Part shown: in pieces, positions 22,621 to 30,914 of the stretch
How the letters are laid out: every line of letters begins with the position of its first letter
Numbering within the stretch: position 1 is the first letter of the stretch
DNA from: NCEH01 sp043195125
GTDB lineage: Bacteria; Pseudomonadota; Alphaproteobacteria; Rhizobiales; Xanthobacteraceae
DNA length: 64,000 bases
Strand: one strand, 5' to 3'
Assembly: GCF_043195125.1 (NCBI RefSeq)
Contig: NZ_JBAFWR010000001.1
Position numbers and translations under genes: made by a program
Notes under the pieces: model-generated
Told to the model about the DNA's origin: nothing
The model's input: only the letters and a program-made list of their open reading frames with translations
Databases searched by the model: none

Positions 22621-22956
22621 GGGATGGGAACCAGGCAAGATGCAGGGGGCCGCGCCGGCAAAAGGCCGGTCAAGCGGGCAGGCGTCAACGATCACGCGCC
22701 CGTCTGGCGCGTACCTTCAGATCGTCGTCGCTGCTGCATCTGCCTCATAAAGAGTCCGGCCCGAACGAATGGAGGCCGGCGGATAGCATGTGCGCGCGGC
22801 TCGGTCCAGCACCCAGTCCCGGGCCGTCACGCATCCGCCAACGCACTCCCCCAGCTTGGCAAAGTCAGCTTGCATCCATGCAATGATCTGCGTGTTGAAG
22901 AATGTTGATCTTGCTCTATTTCAAGGGAGACAGAATTTTTGGCATAGGAGCCAGCC
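22621..22956. other. Intergenic region between GNAT and mhqO-like genes
   Basis: There are 336 bases without a supported gene between two divergent genes. The right-hand 100 bases are AT-richer and hold a perfect TTGCAT-CC-ATGCAA palindrome (22870-22883) and a GGGAGA Shine-Dalgarno-like stretch before the mhqO-like start. Nothing else is recognisable. Confidence 0.6.
22870..22883 (+). promoter_or_regulatory. Palindromic operator upstream of the mhqO-like gene
   Basis: TTGCAT and ATGCAA flank a two-base centre, forming a perfect 14-base dyad 74 bases before the start of the ring-cleaving dioxygenase gene. Size and symmetry fit a MarR- or TetR-type operator. No regulator of that type is encoded nearby. 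Confidence 0.5.
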
Positions 22957-23886
22957 ATGACCACACACGGGATTCACCACGTCACCGCGATCTCCGGCCC
23001 CGCCCAGAGGAACAAGACCTTCTACACGGACACGCTGGGCCTTCGCCTCGTGAAAAAGACCGTCAATTTCGACGATCCGGGCACCTATCACTTCTATTAC
23101 GGTGATGAAGCGGGTCACCCGGGCAGCATTCTGACGTTCTTCCCCTGGGAGCATGCGGCGGCGGGCCGTCTTGGCGTCGGCGAGACGCAGGAGACCGTTT
23201 TTCGCGTGCCGGAGGGTGCCATCGGCTATTGGGCCCATCGCTTTGTCGAGAAGGGAGTGGTTCACGACGCGCCGACGAAGCGCTTCGGCGAGAGCGTGCT
23301 CGGCTTCCGTGATCCCGATGGAACGCGCCTTGCCCTGGTGGGCGTGCCGGGTGCGGAGAAGGAGCCGGCTTGGAGCACTGGCGAAATCCCGCCGGACGCC
23401 GCTATTCGCGGCTTTCATAGTGTGAGCCTGCTGGTGGCCGATGCGGCCCCGACGGGCGCCATCCTTACGGACGTGCTGGGCTTTGCCGAAGCCGCACGCG
23501 AGGGCAGCCTCGTGCGCTACTCGACCGGCACCGCCATGGGCGGCATCGTCGACCTGCGTGTGGCCGGGGATTTCCTGCGCGGCCGCGCCGGTGCCGGTTC
23601 CGTGCACCATGTGGCCTTCCGCGCCGCCGATGACGCGGCGGAGGCCGAAATGGTGAAGCGGTTGGCCGAGAACCACGGCATTCACACCACGGAGCAGAAG
23701 GACCGGAACTATTTCCGCTCGGTTTATTTCCGCGAACCCGGTCACGTCCTGTTCGAGATCGCCACCGACATTCCCGGCTTCGCTGTTGACGAACCGGCGG
23801 CCAAGTTGGGGGAGGCGCTGAAATTGCCGTCCTTCCTCGAACCGCGCCGCGAGATCATCGAGCAGGTGCTCCCGGTCCTGGTCTGA
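22957..23886 (+). CDS. Ring-cleaving dioxygenase, MhqO/MhqA-like (VOC fold)
   Basis: A 309-residue protein with two VOC modules. It opens GIHHVTAISGPAQRNKTFY (metal His), has LVKKTVNFDDPGTYHFYYGD and HPGSILTFFPW, and in the second half VHHVAFRAADDAAEAEMVKR and YFREPGHVLFEIATDIPGF, with the C-terminal metal Glu. This is the hydroquinone-specific extradiol dioxygenase branch (MhqO/LinE-like). It would open hydroquinone or catechol rings with Fe(II) and O2. An esterase of the MhqD type follows 64 bases downstream, the same pairing used for quinone detoxification in Bacillus. An operator-like palindrome lies upstream. Confidence 0.87.
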   Translation: MTTHGIHHVTAISGPAQRNKTFYTDTLGLRLVKKTVNFDDPGTYHFYYGDEAGHPGSILTFFPWEHAAAGRLGVGETQETVFRVPEGAIGYWAHRFVEKGVVHDAPTKRFGESVLGFRDPDGTRLALVGVPGAEKEPAWSTGEIPPDAAIRGFHSVSLLVADAAPTGAILTDVLGFAEAAREGSLVRYSTGTAMGGIVDLRVAGDFLRGRAGAGSVHHVAFRAADDAAEAEMVKRLAENHGIHTTEQKDRNYFRSVYFREPGHVLFEIATDIPGFAVDEPAAKLGEALKLPSFLEPRREIIEQVLPVLV

Positions 23887-23950
23887 TCACTGAAAGCATC
23901 CCTCTCCCGCCCTGCGCACCGGCGCAGGGCATGCCCATACGAGGTCTGAA

Positions 23951-24598
23951 ATGACCACTTATCCATTGACGGCAGACGCCGCACTCTCCTTCACCCACAG
24001 CTTCGAGCCTGCTCTCCGCCCTGGCGCTGCGCCATTGCTGTTGCTCCACGGAACCGGCGGTGATGAGAACGATCTCCTGCCGCTGGGCCGCGCGCTTTCG
24101 CCTAACGCGGCCCTGCTTTCACCGCGCGGAAAGGTGCTTGAAGCCGGCATGCCCCGCTTCTTCCAACGTCTTGCGGAAGGCGTCTTCGATCATCAAGACG
24201 TCAAGCGCCGCGCCAACGAGCTTGCCGATTTCATTGGTGAAGCGCGCGCCAAATACGGCCTTTCGGCGCCGGTGGCGGTCGGATTTTCCAACGGCGCCAA
24301 TATTGCGGCGGCCATGCTGCTGCTTCGGCCCGAGGCGCTGGCTGGTGCCGTGTTGCTACGCGCCATGGTGCCGCTGGAAGAAAAACTTCCCGTCGGTCAC
24401 TCGGCAGCGCCGGTGCTGATCCTCTCGGGCGCCATGGATCCGATCGTGCCGGCCGGCAATGCGGCCGCCCTGGCGCGGATGCTGGCGGCAAGCGGGGCTC
24501 AGGTGGAGCATGTGACGGTTCCGGCCGGGCACGGCCTGACGCAAGCCGACCTCGTCAAAGCGAAAGCGTGGATCGACGCGCTGTCCGCAGCCAGCTGA
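23951..24598 (+). CDS. Alpha/beta hydrolase, carboxylesterase MhqD-like
   Basis: A 215-residue serine hydrolase. The oxyanion-hole motif LLLLHGTGGDENDL is near residue 28, the nucleophile elbow GFSNGA near residue 114, the acid in SGAMDPIVP and the histidine in PAGHGLTQ, giving a complete triad. The pattern matches the phospholipase/carboxylesterase (Abhydrolase_2) family and MhqD. It follows the MhqO-like dioxygenase by 64 bases and is probably cotranscribed, acting on quinone-derived esters or adducts. It is convergent with the twin-HTH gene (20-base gap). Confidence 0.88.
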   Translation: MTTYPLTADAALSFTHSFEPALRPGAAPLLLLHGTGGDENDLLPLGRALSPNAALLSPRGKVLEAGMPRFFQRLAEGVFDHQDVKRRANELADFIGEARAKYGLSAPVAVGFSNGANIAAAMLLLRPEALAGAVLLRAMVPLEEKLPVGHSAAPVLILSGAMDPIVPAGNAAALARMLAASGAQVEHVTVPAGHGLTQADLVKAKAWIDALSAAS

Positions 24599-24618
24599 TG
24601 GCGGCGCAAGCCTGAGCT

Positions 24619-25641
24619 TCAGGGCCTGATGTCGGAGCTGCAGTCTGGCCGTGGGGGCACTGCCATATGCGGGGCGTGGGTCATCGTGCCCGTGCCCCGT
24701 GGCGTGCGATCCTCGATCTCTGCCAGCGCGTCGCGCCCGCAACTCATCAGAACCGAAAAACCCGCGGCGAAGAAATCCTCGATTCCAGCATGCAGTGCGG
24801 AGGTGGCCATGATGCCGCCTTCAAAACCCGGAAGGCGTCGCAGCAGTCCTTCTGCTTCCGCCTCGCGCGCCAATTTCAGAACGTGCGCGCGCGATACATG
24901 ACATCCTCGCGCCAGAGCGGAGATGGAAACAGCGGGGGGCGCGTCACTCCCGGCCGCCAGCGCATCATTTGCTGCCGCCGCCAGAAGGAATGCCATCATC
25001 AGCCCACCGTCTCGCTCCGCAAAAAGAGCGAGCGCACGCGCGGTATCGAGCAGGCGCACGCCGGTCATATACCGGCGGCCCAATTGCCGGATCAGGGCGC
25101 TTAGGAAGTCTGGATTGTCCAGCCCCGCAAGAATGAGGGAGCCGAGCGGATTGATGTGGGCCAACGCCCCACTCATGATGGCCCAGCGCCGGGTATGTTC
25201 GTCCAGGAGGCGCTGCGTCGGGACCAGCGGGCGTATGCGCCCGCTTTGAGCACGGATATCGGACGTGCGCCCGACCTCGAGAAAGCCGGCCCAGCGCATC
25301 AGCAAAATCATGGCTTTCGCGCGCCCGCGGCTGCATACGCCAGTGTCCTGGCAAAGGTTGGACAGCCGTGTCACGGTGACGCCCACGCCGTTCTCGTCCG
25401 GCTCGTGATGGAGATAGAGCGTGCACAGGGCGAGCGCCAAGCGGCCGCGATCGTTGAGAATGCGGTTCGGGAGCAGGTGGCCACGGTACATGCCCGTGAG
25501 GCCTCGCATGGCTTGGTCGACAGCCACAGAGAAACCAGGCTGCTGACGCAGCGCAGCCATATGCACGAAAGCGTCTCCAAACGCAGCGGAAGATGCCGCG
25601 TCGTGCGATGCGCTCTCAGAGGATCGCTGGTCTAGGTCCAT
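24619..25641 (-). CDS. Putative DNA-binding protein with two helix-turn-helix segments
   Basis: A 340-residue protein not recognised as a named family. Two segments look like winged helices: VTVTRLSNLCQDTGVCSRGR plus AKAMILLMRWAGFLEV (about residues 84-120), and VSISALARGCHVSRAHVLKL plus AREAEAEGLLRRLPG (about 240-275). Between them is an Ala/Leu-rich helical region. The C-terminal 30 residues are Pro-rich. ATG 25641 begins MDLDQRSSES; the ribosome site is poor and a TTG or the ATG at 25770 upstream are alternatives. An 8-bp inverted repeat (25649-25656 with 25690-25697) lies in its leader and may be an autoregulatory site. A transcription factor role is inference. Confidence 0.65.
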   Translation of the reverse strand: MDLDQRSSESASHDAASSAAFGDAFVHMAALRQQPGFSVAVDQAMRGLTGMYRGHLLPNRILNDRGRLALALCTLYLHHEPDENGVGVTVTRLSNLCQDTGVCSRGRAKAMILLMRWAGFLEVGRTSDIRAQSGRIRPLVPTQRLLDEHTRRWAIMSGALAHINPLGSLILAGLDNPDFLSALIRQLGRRYMTGVRLLDTARALALFAERDGGLMMAFLLAAAANDALAAGSDAPPAVSISALARGCHVSRAHVLKLAREAEAEGLLRRLPGFEGGIMATSALHAGIEDFFAAGFSVLMSCGRDALAEIEDRTPRGTGTMTHAPHMAVPPRPDCSSDIRP

Positions 25642-25838
25642 TCCCCGCTCGGTATCCGGCCAGCCGCAAGTTTGAGACAAGCAGTAAGTGATACCGACAT
25701 CTAGCACGCCTCGACGGAGCGCGAGACATGCCCAAAAAAATCTTCCCCATTTATTGCCGCGAACGGTCAAGAATCGCCATTGAGAACCCCAGTCGCCACG
25801 CCTAACCCTTAGCGCCCTATGTCTCTGGGAGTTGAGCC

Positions 25839-26162
25839 ATGTCTCGTCTCGCCGTCACGCTTTCCGCCGCCGCTCTGGCCCTGGCCGCCATCGCCGCCGT
25901 TCCTACGCCGAGCCAGGCGGTTGTCTATTGTACCGGCCCCGGCGTTCCCGCAGGCTGCGTTGTGCGCCCGAAGCCCCGCGTGGTTTATTGCACCCGGCCC
26001 GGCTATCCGGCTGGGTGCGTCGCCAATGGCACCGGCGTGGGCGTTCGGCCGGGCGTTGGTGCGGGTGCTGCCGGCGTGGGCGTCACACCTGGAGTCGGTG
26101 TCGGTGCGCCGGGATATGGTGCAAATGCTGGCGGACCGGTGAACCGAGTCGGCGTCCGCTGA
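25839..26162 (+). CDS. Small secreted Gly-rich protein with VVYCT repeats
   Basis: A 107-residue protein with a clear signal peptide (residues 1-27, cleavage after PSQA). The mature part has two copies of VVYCTxPGxPAGCVxxP (about 28-44 and 48-64), each with two cysteines, then a Gly/Val-rich low-complexity tail (VGVRPGVGAGAAGVGV and similar). GGGAGTTGAG precedes the ATG. Similar short proteins occur widely in Hyphomicrobiales; function unknown. The paired cysteines suggest disulfides in the periplasm or cell surface. Confidence 0.75.
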   Translation: MSRLAVTLSAAALALAAIAAVPTPSQAVVYCTGPGVPAGCVVRPKPRVVYCTRPGYPAGCVANGTGVGVRPGVGAGAAGVGVTPGVGVGAPGYGANAGGPVNRVGVR

Positions 26163-26194
26163 AGCGGTCCAATGCCATCACGATGGAGAAGCCT

Positions 26195-26470
26195 GTGACA
26201 TTCAAGATGATTGCGGCCCTGAGCCTGTGCCTCGTCTCCACCTCCGTGTTCGCGGATCGCCCGGCGGCGAACAAATGCGCGGCCGGTCTCACCGCCGATT
26301 CTCAGGCGATCTATGCCGCCGCGGCGCCACAGATGAAGCCCGGCGCTGATGCGCGTGCCGTCATTACCGCGCAGACCAAGAGCCTTGTCATGTCTGGCCA
26401 GATCAACCAGGGAACGGCACGCGCCTCTGCTGAAGCTGCCGCCACCTGCCTGAAGATGATCAATTCCTGA
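26195..26470 (+). CDS. Small secreted hypothetical protein
   Basis: A 91-residue protein read from GTG 26195, chosen because GGAGAAG lies six bases upstream; ATG 26183 gives four more residues. It has a signal peptide (TFKMIAALSLCLVSTSVFA) followed by a short helical mature domain with two cysteines (KCAAGLTADSQ near the start and TCLKMINS at the end), probably a disulfide-linked periplasmic helical hairpin. It follows the Gly-rich secreted gene by 32 bases and may be cotranscribed. Not recognised as a named family. Confidence 0.68.
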   Translation: MTFKMIAALSLCLVSTSVFADRPAANKCAAGLTADSQAIYAAAAPQMKPGADARAVITAQTKSLVMSGQINQGTARASAEAAATCLKMINS

Positions 26471-26636
26471 TCGCTGCTGAACAATGCCCGTCGCCGGTTC
26501 GCCGGCGGCGGGACGAGGGCCGCATTGCAAGAGCCTTCACGTCACGATAGAAGCATCCGAACTTAAGTATTTTCGACGGCGTGGCCTGTCGGGGGCAAGG
26601 CCCCTCGGCTCGGCGATACATCGGGGCAGGCGAGCA

Positions 26637-26942
26637 ATGGTGGCACGCATCTTCAAGCCGGCGCGCAACGCGATGCAGTCCGGCGTTGGCAAGACCAAGC
26701 ATTGGGTGCTGGAATATGAGCCGGAGCGCGCGCGCTCCGTCGAGCCACTGATGGGCTACACCAGCTCCGCCGACATGAAGAGCCAGATCCACCTGCGTTT
26801 CGAGACCAAGGAAGAGGCCGTGGCCTATGCCGAGCGCCGCGCCATTCCTTACCAGGTGTTCGAGCCTCACGAGCCGGTACGCCGGAAAATCGCGTATTCG
26901 GACAACTTTTCCTTCCGACGCCAGGGCCAGTGGACTCATTGA
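26637..26942 (+). CDS. NDUFS4-like complex I accessory protein (ETC complex I subunit)
   Basis: A 101-residue protein matching the NDUFS4/18-kDa (AQDQ) subunit of respiratory complex I, found in alphaproteobacteria and mitochondria. It shows ARIFKPARNAMQSGVGKT at the start, WVLEYEPERARSVEPLMGY with the conserved W and MGYTSSADM block, then LRFETKEEAVAYAERR and the C-terminal KIAYSDNFSFRRQGQWTH. Essentially the whole protein is the domain. The upstream part of the open frame (26484-26636) has no similarity. It is encoded away from nuo genes, next to tRNA-Arg, as is common in this order. Confidence 0.92.
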   Translation: MVARIFKPARNAMQSGVGKTKHWVLEYEPERARSVEPLMGYTSSADMKSQIHLRFETKEEAVAYAERRAIPYQVFEPHEPVRRKIAYSDNFSFRRQGQWTH

Positions 26943-27012
26943 TTGCGCGTTCGGTGGATGACAGTGCAACGCGCGGCGAAAGCGGCGTGCGTTCATGTTA
27001 GAACGGCCGCGT

Positions 27013-27089
27013 GGCCCCGTAGCTCAGCTGGATAGAGCAGCCGCCTTCTAAGCGGCAGGTCGCAGGTTCGAGCCCTGCCGGGGTCGCCA
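27013..27089 (+). tRNA. tRNA-Arg(UCU)
   Basis: The acceptor GGCCCCG (27013-27019) pairs with CGGGGTC (27079-27085) with one G-T pair, followed by discriminator G and encoded CCA at 27087-27089. The D-loop AGCTCAGCTGGATAGAGC, anticodon loop CTTCTAA (anticodon TCT) and T-loop GGTTCGAGCC are canonical. Confidence 0.97.
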
Positions 27090-27245
27090 ACGTGGCCCCA
27101 TGGGGCACCTTGCTGGCGCGCCTGGCTCCTCTTGGCGCAATTATATATTTTCACTGCCGCCAGCCTGTTGTCCGAGCCCGCTGCAATTGACGTCTCGTGC
27201 GAAGCTGCGACCTGTATGTGGAAAGGCGTGTGAGCGGAGACCGCT

Positions 27246-27950
27246 GTGGGCATCCAGCTAAATGGCAGCATCGTCCACATCGGCTTCCACAAGACCGGAA
27301 CGAATTCCATACAGCATGTGCTCGGATACGGGCGCGATGATCTGCTGCGGGCCGGCTGGGTTTATTACACGGGTCGCCATCTGATCAACAATCATGTGGA
27401 ATTGCATGCTGCAGCGATGCGCCCGGGCCGCATTTCCACGTTCCGCCTCGAAAGCGGATTGGTGTTTGACGAAGCCTATCGAAGCGCGGTGGAGCAGGAT
27501 CTCCTCGCGCTCCGCGTCGCGCATGTGGGCCGCACCTGCTTGTTCTCGGCGGAAGGGATCTGCCTGCTGCGTTACAGGGATGAAGTCGCGTGGCTGCGGG
27601 ATGTGCTGCCCCAGCCTGTTCGGATCGTTGCATGCCTTCGGGAGAAGACGGCCTTTATGGCCTCCTATCGCGCGCAGCTCCAAAGATCTCGGCATCTGTG
27701 GGGAGATGTCATTCGGCCGGATGAATATCATTACACGGCCGATGATTCCTGGCTGTGGGACTACGAGGCTCGTCTCGCCCCCTTCCGCGAGGTCTTGGGT
27801 GATGATGCCGTGACTGTGCTGGATTACGATGCGCTCACGGCAGCCGAAGGCACGATCGTGCCCGGTTTTCTCCGAGCCATCGGGATGCGCGACGTGCTGC
27901 CACCGGAGGCGTGGAGCGGCCTGTTCCTTAATGTGCGCCGGACCCGCTGA
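27246..27950 (+). CDS. Sulfotransferase-like protein
   Basis: A 234-residue protein that starts with GTG at 27246, five bases after GGAGA. The N-terminal VHIGFHKTGTNSIQHVL (residues 10-26) is the 5'-phosphosulfate-binding loop of PAPS-dependent sulfotransferases. A later RIVACLREKTAFMASYRAQL block resembles the 3'-phosphate-binding R/S region. It is therefore a likely sulfotransferase acting on a polysaccharide, lipid or other acceptor. It stands alone after tRNA-Arg; no PAPS synthesis gene is nearby. The C-terminus is short for the family but not clearly truncated. Confidence 0.7.
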   Translation: MGIQLNGSIVHIGFHKTGTNSIQHVLGYGRDDLLRAGWVYYTGRHLINNHVELHAAAMRPGRISTFRLESGLVFDEAYRSAVEQDLLALRVAHVGRTCLFSAEGICLLRYRDEVAWLRDVLPQPVRIVACLREKTAFMASYRAQLQRSRHLWGDVIRPDEYHYTADDSWLWDYEARLAPFREVLGDDAVTVLDYDALTAAEGTIVPGFLRAIGMRDVLPPEAWSGLFLNVRRTR

Positions 27951-27988
27951 GGGCTATGATCGCTAGTGGCTTGGGGCTACAGTGAAGA

Positions 27989-28192
27989 ATGATCTGTGCC
28001 GAATGCCCAAGATGTCGCCGCCGCTCCATCATTTCCTCTGAATCCCCGCGTCTTCAGCCAGTGGGAACGGAGGAGGAGAGGGCGGCGCAGGATATCAGCC
28101 TTCGCTGTGACCTGTGCGGCAGCAAGAAAGTGCGGATTTATAATTTTACATCGCCGATAGAAGCCGTGCGCTTCATGGCAAATCGCGGTTAA
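27989..28192 (+). CDS. Small zinc-ribbon-like protein
   Basis: A 67-residue protein with two CxxC pairs, CAECPRC near the start and CDLC at residues 40-43, separated by a charged segment, then KKVRIYNFTSPIEAVRFM. It looks like a zinc ribbon. ATG 27989 has only a weak AGTGAAG upstream. It lies in a short gap behind the sulfotransferase-like gene. Not recognised as a named family; the regular spacing of cysteines supports a real gene. Confidence 0.55.
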   Translation: MICAECPRCRRRSIISSESPRLQPVGTEEERAAQDISLRCDLCGSKKVRIYNFTSPIEAVRFMANRG

Positions 28193-28205
28193 TCCACGCT
28201 AGGCC

Positions 28206-28499
28206 TCACGCCGCAGCGATGGACTTCTTTTCCGGCGCGCGCTGCGAGACCAAGGTGAGGGGCCTGGGCGCCGGGATTTGCACGCCTTTGCTCACCAAAG
28301 GGAACTGGCTCAGCAACTGCCCATCCGCGTTAAGGGCGAAGACTGCGATCCCCGCAACGTACGGTAGATCGTCGTCGACGATCTGCAGAGCAAGATCAAG
28401 ATCGAAGCATACGGTATCAGGTTCGGGCGTGGTCGCACCTGATGCGGTACGCAAGCACGCCCTGACCAGGAAGGCTCGGGCAGCGAAATCTGACGACAT
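28206..28499 (-). CDS. Hypothetical protein
   Basis: A 97-residue protein starting at the ATG at 28499 (MSSDFAARAFLVRACLRTAS), with ATAGGA upstream; a longer start at 28535 is possible. It has no signal peptide or membrane helix. The pattern DTVCFDLDLALQIVDDDLPY and AVFALNADGQLLSQFPL looks like a soluble alpha/beta fold. The opposite strand is open too, but gives a less protein-like, Arg/Ser-rich translation. Function unknown. Confidence 0.5.
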   Translation of the reverse strand: MSSDFAARAFLVRACLRTASGATTPEPDTVCFDLDLALQIVDDDLPYVAGIAVFALNADGQLLSQFPLVSKGVQIPAPRPLTLVSQRAPEKKSIAAA

Positions 28500-28648
28500 G
28501 GGTCCTATCCATCTTCGGCTGATCTGCCGCGGCACGTTTTGTTGGCCTTGGCGTCACATGGGGTTTTTATACCCCCAGCGCCACAATCGGGATACAGGCG
28601 AGCATTGCATGTCCCAAGTGTGAGGCAAATGCAGGATTTCAAGCGCTG

Positions 28649-30430
28649 ATGGAAGTGATCGGGCTATCAAATTTGGTGCTGCTGGTAGGTGCCGCCCTCG
28701 TGGTGGTCGGCACGCTATCGAGCCTGCTGGCAGCGCGGTTCGGCGCGCCTTTGCTGCTGATCTTTCTTTTGATCGGCGTGCTCGCCGGAGAGGATGGTCC
28801 GGGCGGAATCCACTTCAGCGATTACGGGGCCACCTATGTCGTAGGCTCCGCCGCTTTGGCGGTCATCCTGTTCGACGGCGGGCTGCGCATGCGGGCCACT
28901 ACCATGCGTGGTGCGCTCGCTCCTGCCTTTCTGCTGTCCACCGCCGGCGTATTCATGACGGCGGCGCTGGTCGCTGGCGCGGCCATGCTGCTGCTGGGTC
29001 TGGGCTTTCTGGAAGGCTTGCTGGTTGGGGCCATTGTCGCATCCACCGATGCTGCCGCGGTCCTGTTCCTGGTGCGTGCACAGGGCCTGCGTCTTGGCCG
29101 CAGGGTCGGGGCGGTCATCGAGATCGAATCGGCCACCAACGATCCCGCCGCCGTGTTTCTCACCATCATCCTGGTGGAGCTGCTCATGGCGGGCAGCAGC
29201 CATGCCGGCTGGGACATCCTGGCCGGCGCGGGACAGGAACTTGTTCTCGGCATCGTGTTCGGCGTGGCCGGGGGATTCCTGCTCGCCTTCATGATCAATC
29301 GCATAGATCTGCCGGCGGGCCTGCATCCGGTATTCGTGGTCGCCTCTGCAATCGTGATCTTTGCGTTTACGTCAGTGCTGCATGGGTCCGGGTTTCTCGC
29401 GGTCTATCTTGCCGGCCTCGTTGTCGGAAATCGGCCGGTACGGGCGCTCGCGGCCATCACGAGCTTCCACGATACCGTGACCTGGCTGTGCCAGATCGTC
29501 ATGTTCGTGATGCTCGGCTTGCTGGTGTCGCCGCACAGCCTGATCGACGCCATTCTGCCCGGCCTTGGTGTTGCCGCCTTCCTCATTCTGCTCGGGAGGC
29601 CGGCGACGGTGTTTATCTGCCTATTGCCGTTCGGCTTTTCGCTGCGGGAAAAGGTGTTCGTTTCGTGGGCCGGGCTGCGCGGCGCAGTTTCCATCTTTCT
29701 TGCCACCATTCCCATGCTTGCCGGACTTCCGGGAGCGCACACCTATTTCAACATCGCCTTCATCGTGGTCGTGACGTCGCTGTTGCTGCATGGCTGGACC
29801 CTCGCGCTCGCAGCGCGCCGGCTGGATGTGGCACTCGCAGATCCGCTCCGCGAGCCGCAGCGCTTCGAGATCGATCTTCCGGGGCAAAGCGAGCATGAGC
29901 TTGTGGCCTATCCCGTAGCGGCTGGGACGGTGGGGATCCGGGCCGACCTGCTGCCGGACTGGGCGCGCATGGTCCTGGTGGTGCGTGAGGGGAAGGTGCT
30001 GGGCCCCGAGGAGGCCGGCCTCCTGTTGTCCCGGGATTACGTCTATCTGCTCACGCCGCCGCAGCGCGTGCATCAGCTTGATCGGCTGTTCATGCTGGAG
30101 GAATTGGTCTGGGGCCAGGATGCGGCTTTTCCCTTTGCTGGCGAAATCCGGCTCGGCGACATCGGCGAGCTCTATGGCTTGCCGATTCCGCCAAAGGACC
30201 GGGACTTCACCGTGGCAGCTGCCTTTGCGGATCGTACGGACGACCGTCCGGCGCCGGGCATGCGTATCGTGTTCGGCCACGCGGCCATCGAGGTGCGGCA
30301 GGTGGAAAACGGCCGCGTGACATTGGCCGCACTGCGGCTGGAGCGGGAGGACGCGGGGCGGGGGACGCAATTCATTCAGGCGTTTTTGCGCCTGGCACGC
30401 AAAGGCCGCAATCAAACAGGCACTATGTGA
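28649..30430 (+). CDS. Potassium/proton antiporter NhaP2 (CvrA-like)
   Basis: A 593-residue CPA1 antiporter. The N-terminal 390 residues hold about 12 helices, with the FDGGLRMR block, IVASTDAAAVLFL and IEIESATNDPAAVFL (conserved ion-binding ND pair, about residues 166-167). The C-terminal cytoplasmic part has a TrkA_C-type domain (ELVAYPVAAGTVGIRADLLP, about 415-435) and a CorC/HlyC-like transporter-associated domain ending near 580. The order and length match E. coli NhaP2 (about 578 residues), which exports K+ for protons. It is in a monocistronic setting between short hypothetical genes. Confidence 0.92.
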   Translation: MEVIGLSNLVLLVGAALVVVGTLSSLLAARFGAPLLLIFLLIGVLAGEDGPGGIHFSDYGATYVVGSAALAVILFDGGLRMRATTMRGALAPAFLLSTAGVFMTAALVAGAAMLLLGLGFLEGLLVGAIVASTDAAAVLFLVRAQGLRLGRRVGAVIEIESATNDPAAVFLTIILVELLMAGSSHAGWDILAGAGQELVLGIVFGVAGGFLLAFMINRIDLPAGLHPVFVVASAIVIFAFTSVLHGSGFLAVYLAGLVVGNRPVRALAAITSFHDTVTWLCQIVMFVMLGLLVSPHSLIDAILPGLGVAAFLILLGRPATVFICLLPFGFSLREKVFVSWAGLRGAVSIFLATIPMLAGLPGAHTYFNIAFIVVVTSLLLHGWTLALAARRLDVALADPLREPQRFEIDLPGQSEHELVAYPVAAGTVGIRADLLPDWARMVLVVREGKVLGPEEAGLLLSRDYVYLLTPPQRVHQLDRLFMLEELVWGQDAAFPFAGEIRLGDIGELYGLPIPPKDRDFTVAAAFADRTDDRPAPGMRIVFGHAAIEVRQVENGRVTLAALRLEREDAGRGTQFIQAFLRLARKGRNQTGTM

Positions 30431-30505
30431 CCGCCACGTTGGCGCTCGGGTCGCTTCGGCCGAGCCACGTGCGCACGGATTGCGAGTCGCAAGGGGAGGC
30501 ACCCG

Positions 30506-30802
30506 ATGGTGCGATTGTTCATGCGGGGCCGGGGCGAGCGAGACGGGGCGCGCGATGCGGGCCGAACGCTCGCCGAAAGCGTCCGGCGCATTCTGGCTCT
30601 GGATGAAGCGGCTTCGGTTTCAGTGAGTGAGATTGCCTGTGGAGACCCTGCCTGCGGCGGAGCCGAGACCGTGATTCTTGTCATGCGCGCGGGCGAGCGG
30701 ACACGGGCCGCCAAGCTGCTGAAGCCTCTGGCATCCGTCACCGACGAAGAACTGGCAACGGCCCTGGTACCGCTTTCCGCGCCAGAAGCAAAAACCGCAT
30801 AG
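30506..30802 (+). CDS. Conserved hypothetical protein with CGDPACGG motif
   Basis: A 98-residue soluble protein with a notable VSEIACGDPACGGAETVIL stretch at about residues 41-59; its two cysteines are five residues apart. It is followed by VMRAGERTRAAKLLKPLASV. I recognise the motif as recurring in small rhizobial proteins but cannot assign a function. It follows the antiporter by 75 bases with a GGGGAGG before the ATG, so it may be cotranscribed. No signal or membrane segment. Confidence 0.62.
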   Translation: MVRLFMRGRGERDGARDAGRTLAESVRRILALDEAASVSVSEIACGDPACGGAETVILVMRAGERTRAAKLLKPLASVTDEELATALVPLSAPEAKTA

Positions 30803-30914
30803 CGCAGAAGCATCCGTCCGGATTTGATCGTCGGCCTTGACGCGGGGACCGATTCCCGCTCTGCCACTCGCCGGTTTGATTGCCCATCCTTTCAAGAATG
30901 ATTGCGTGCGTGTC

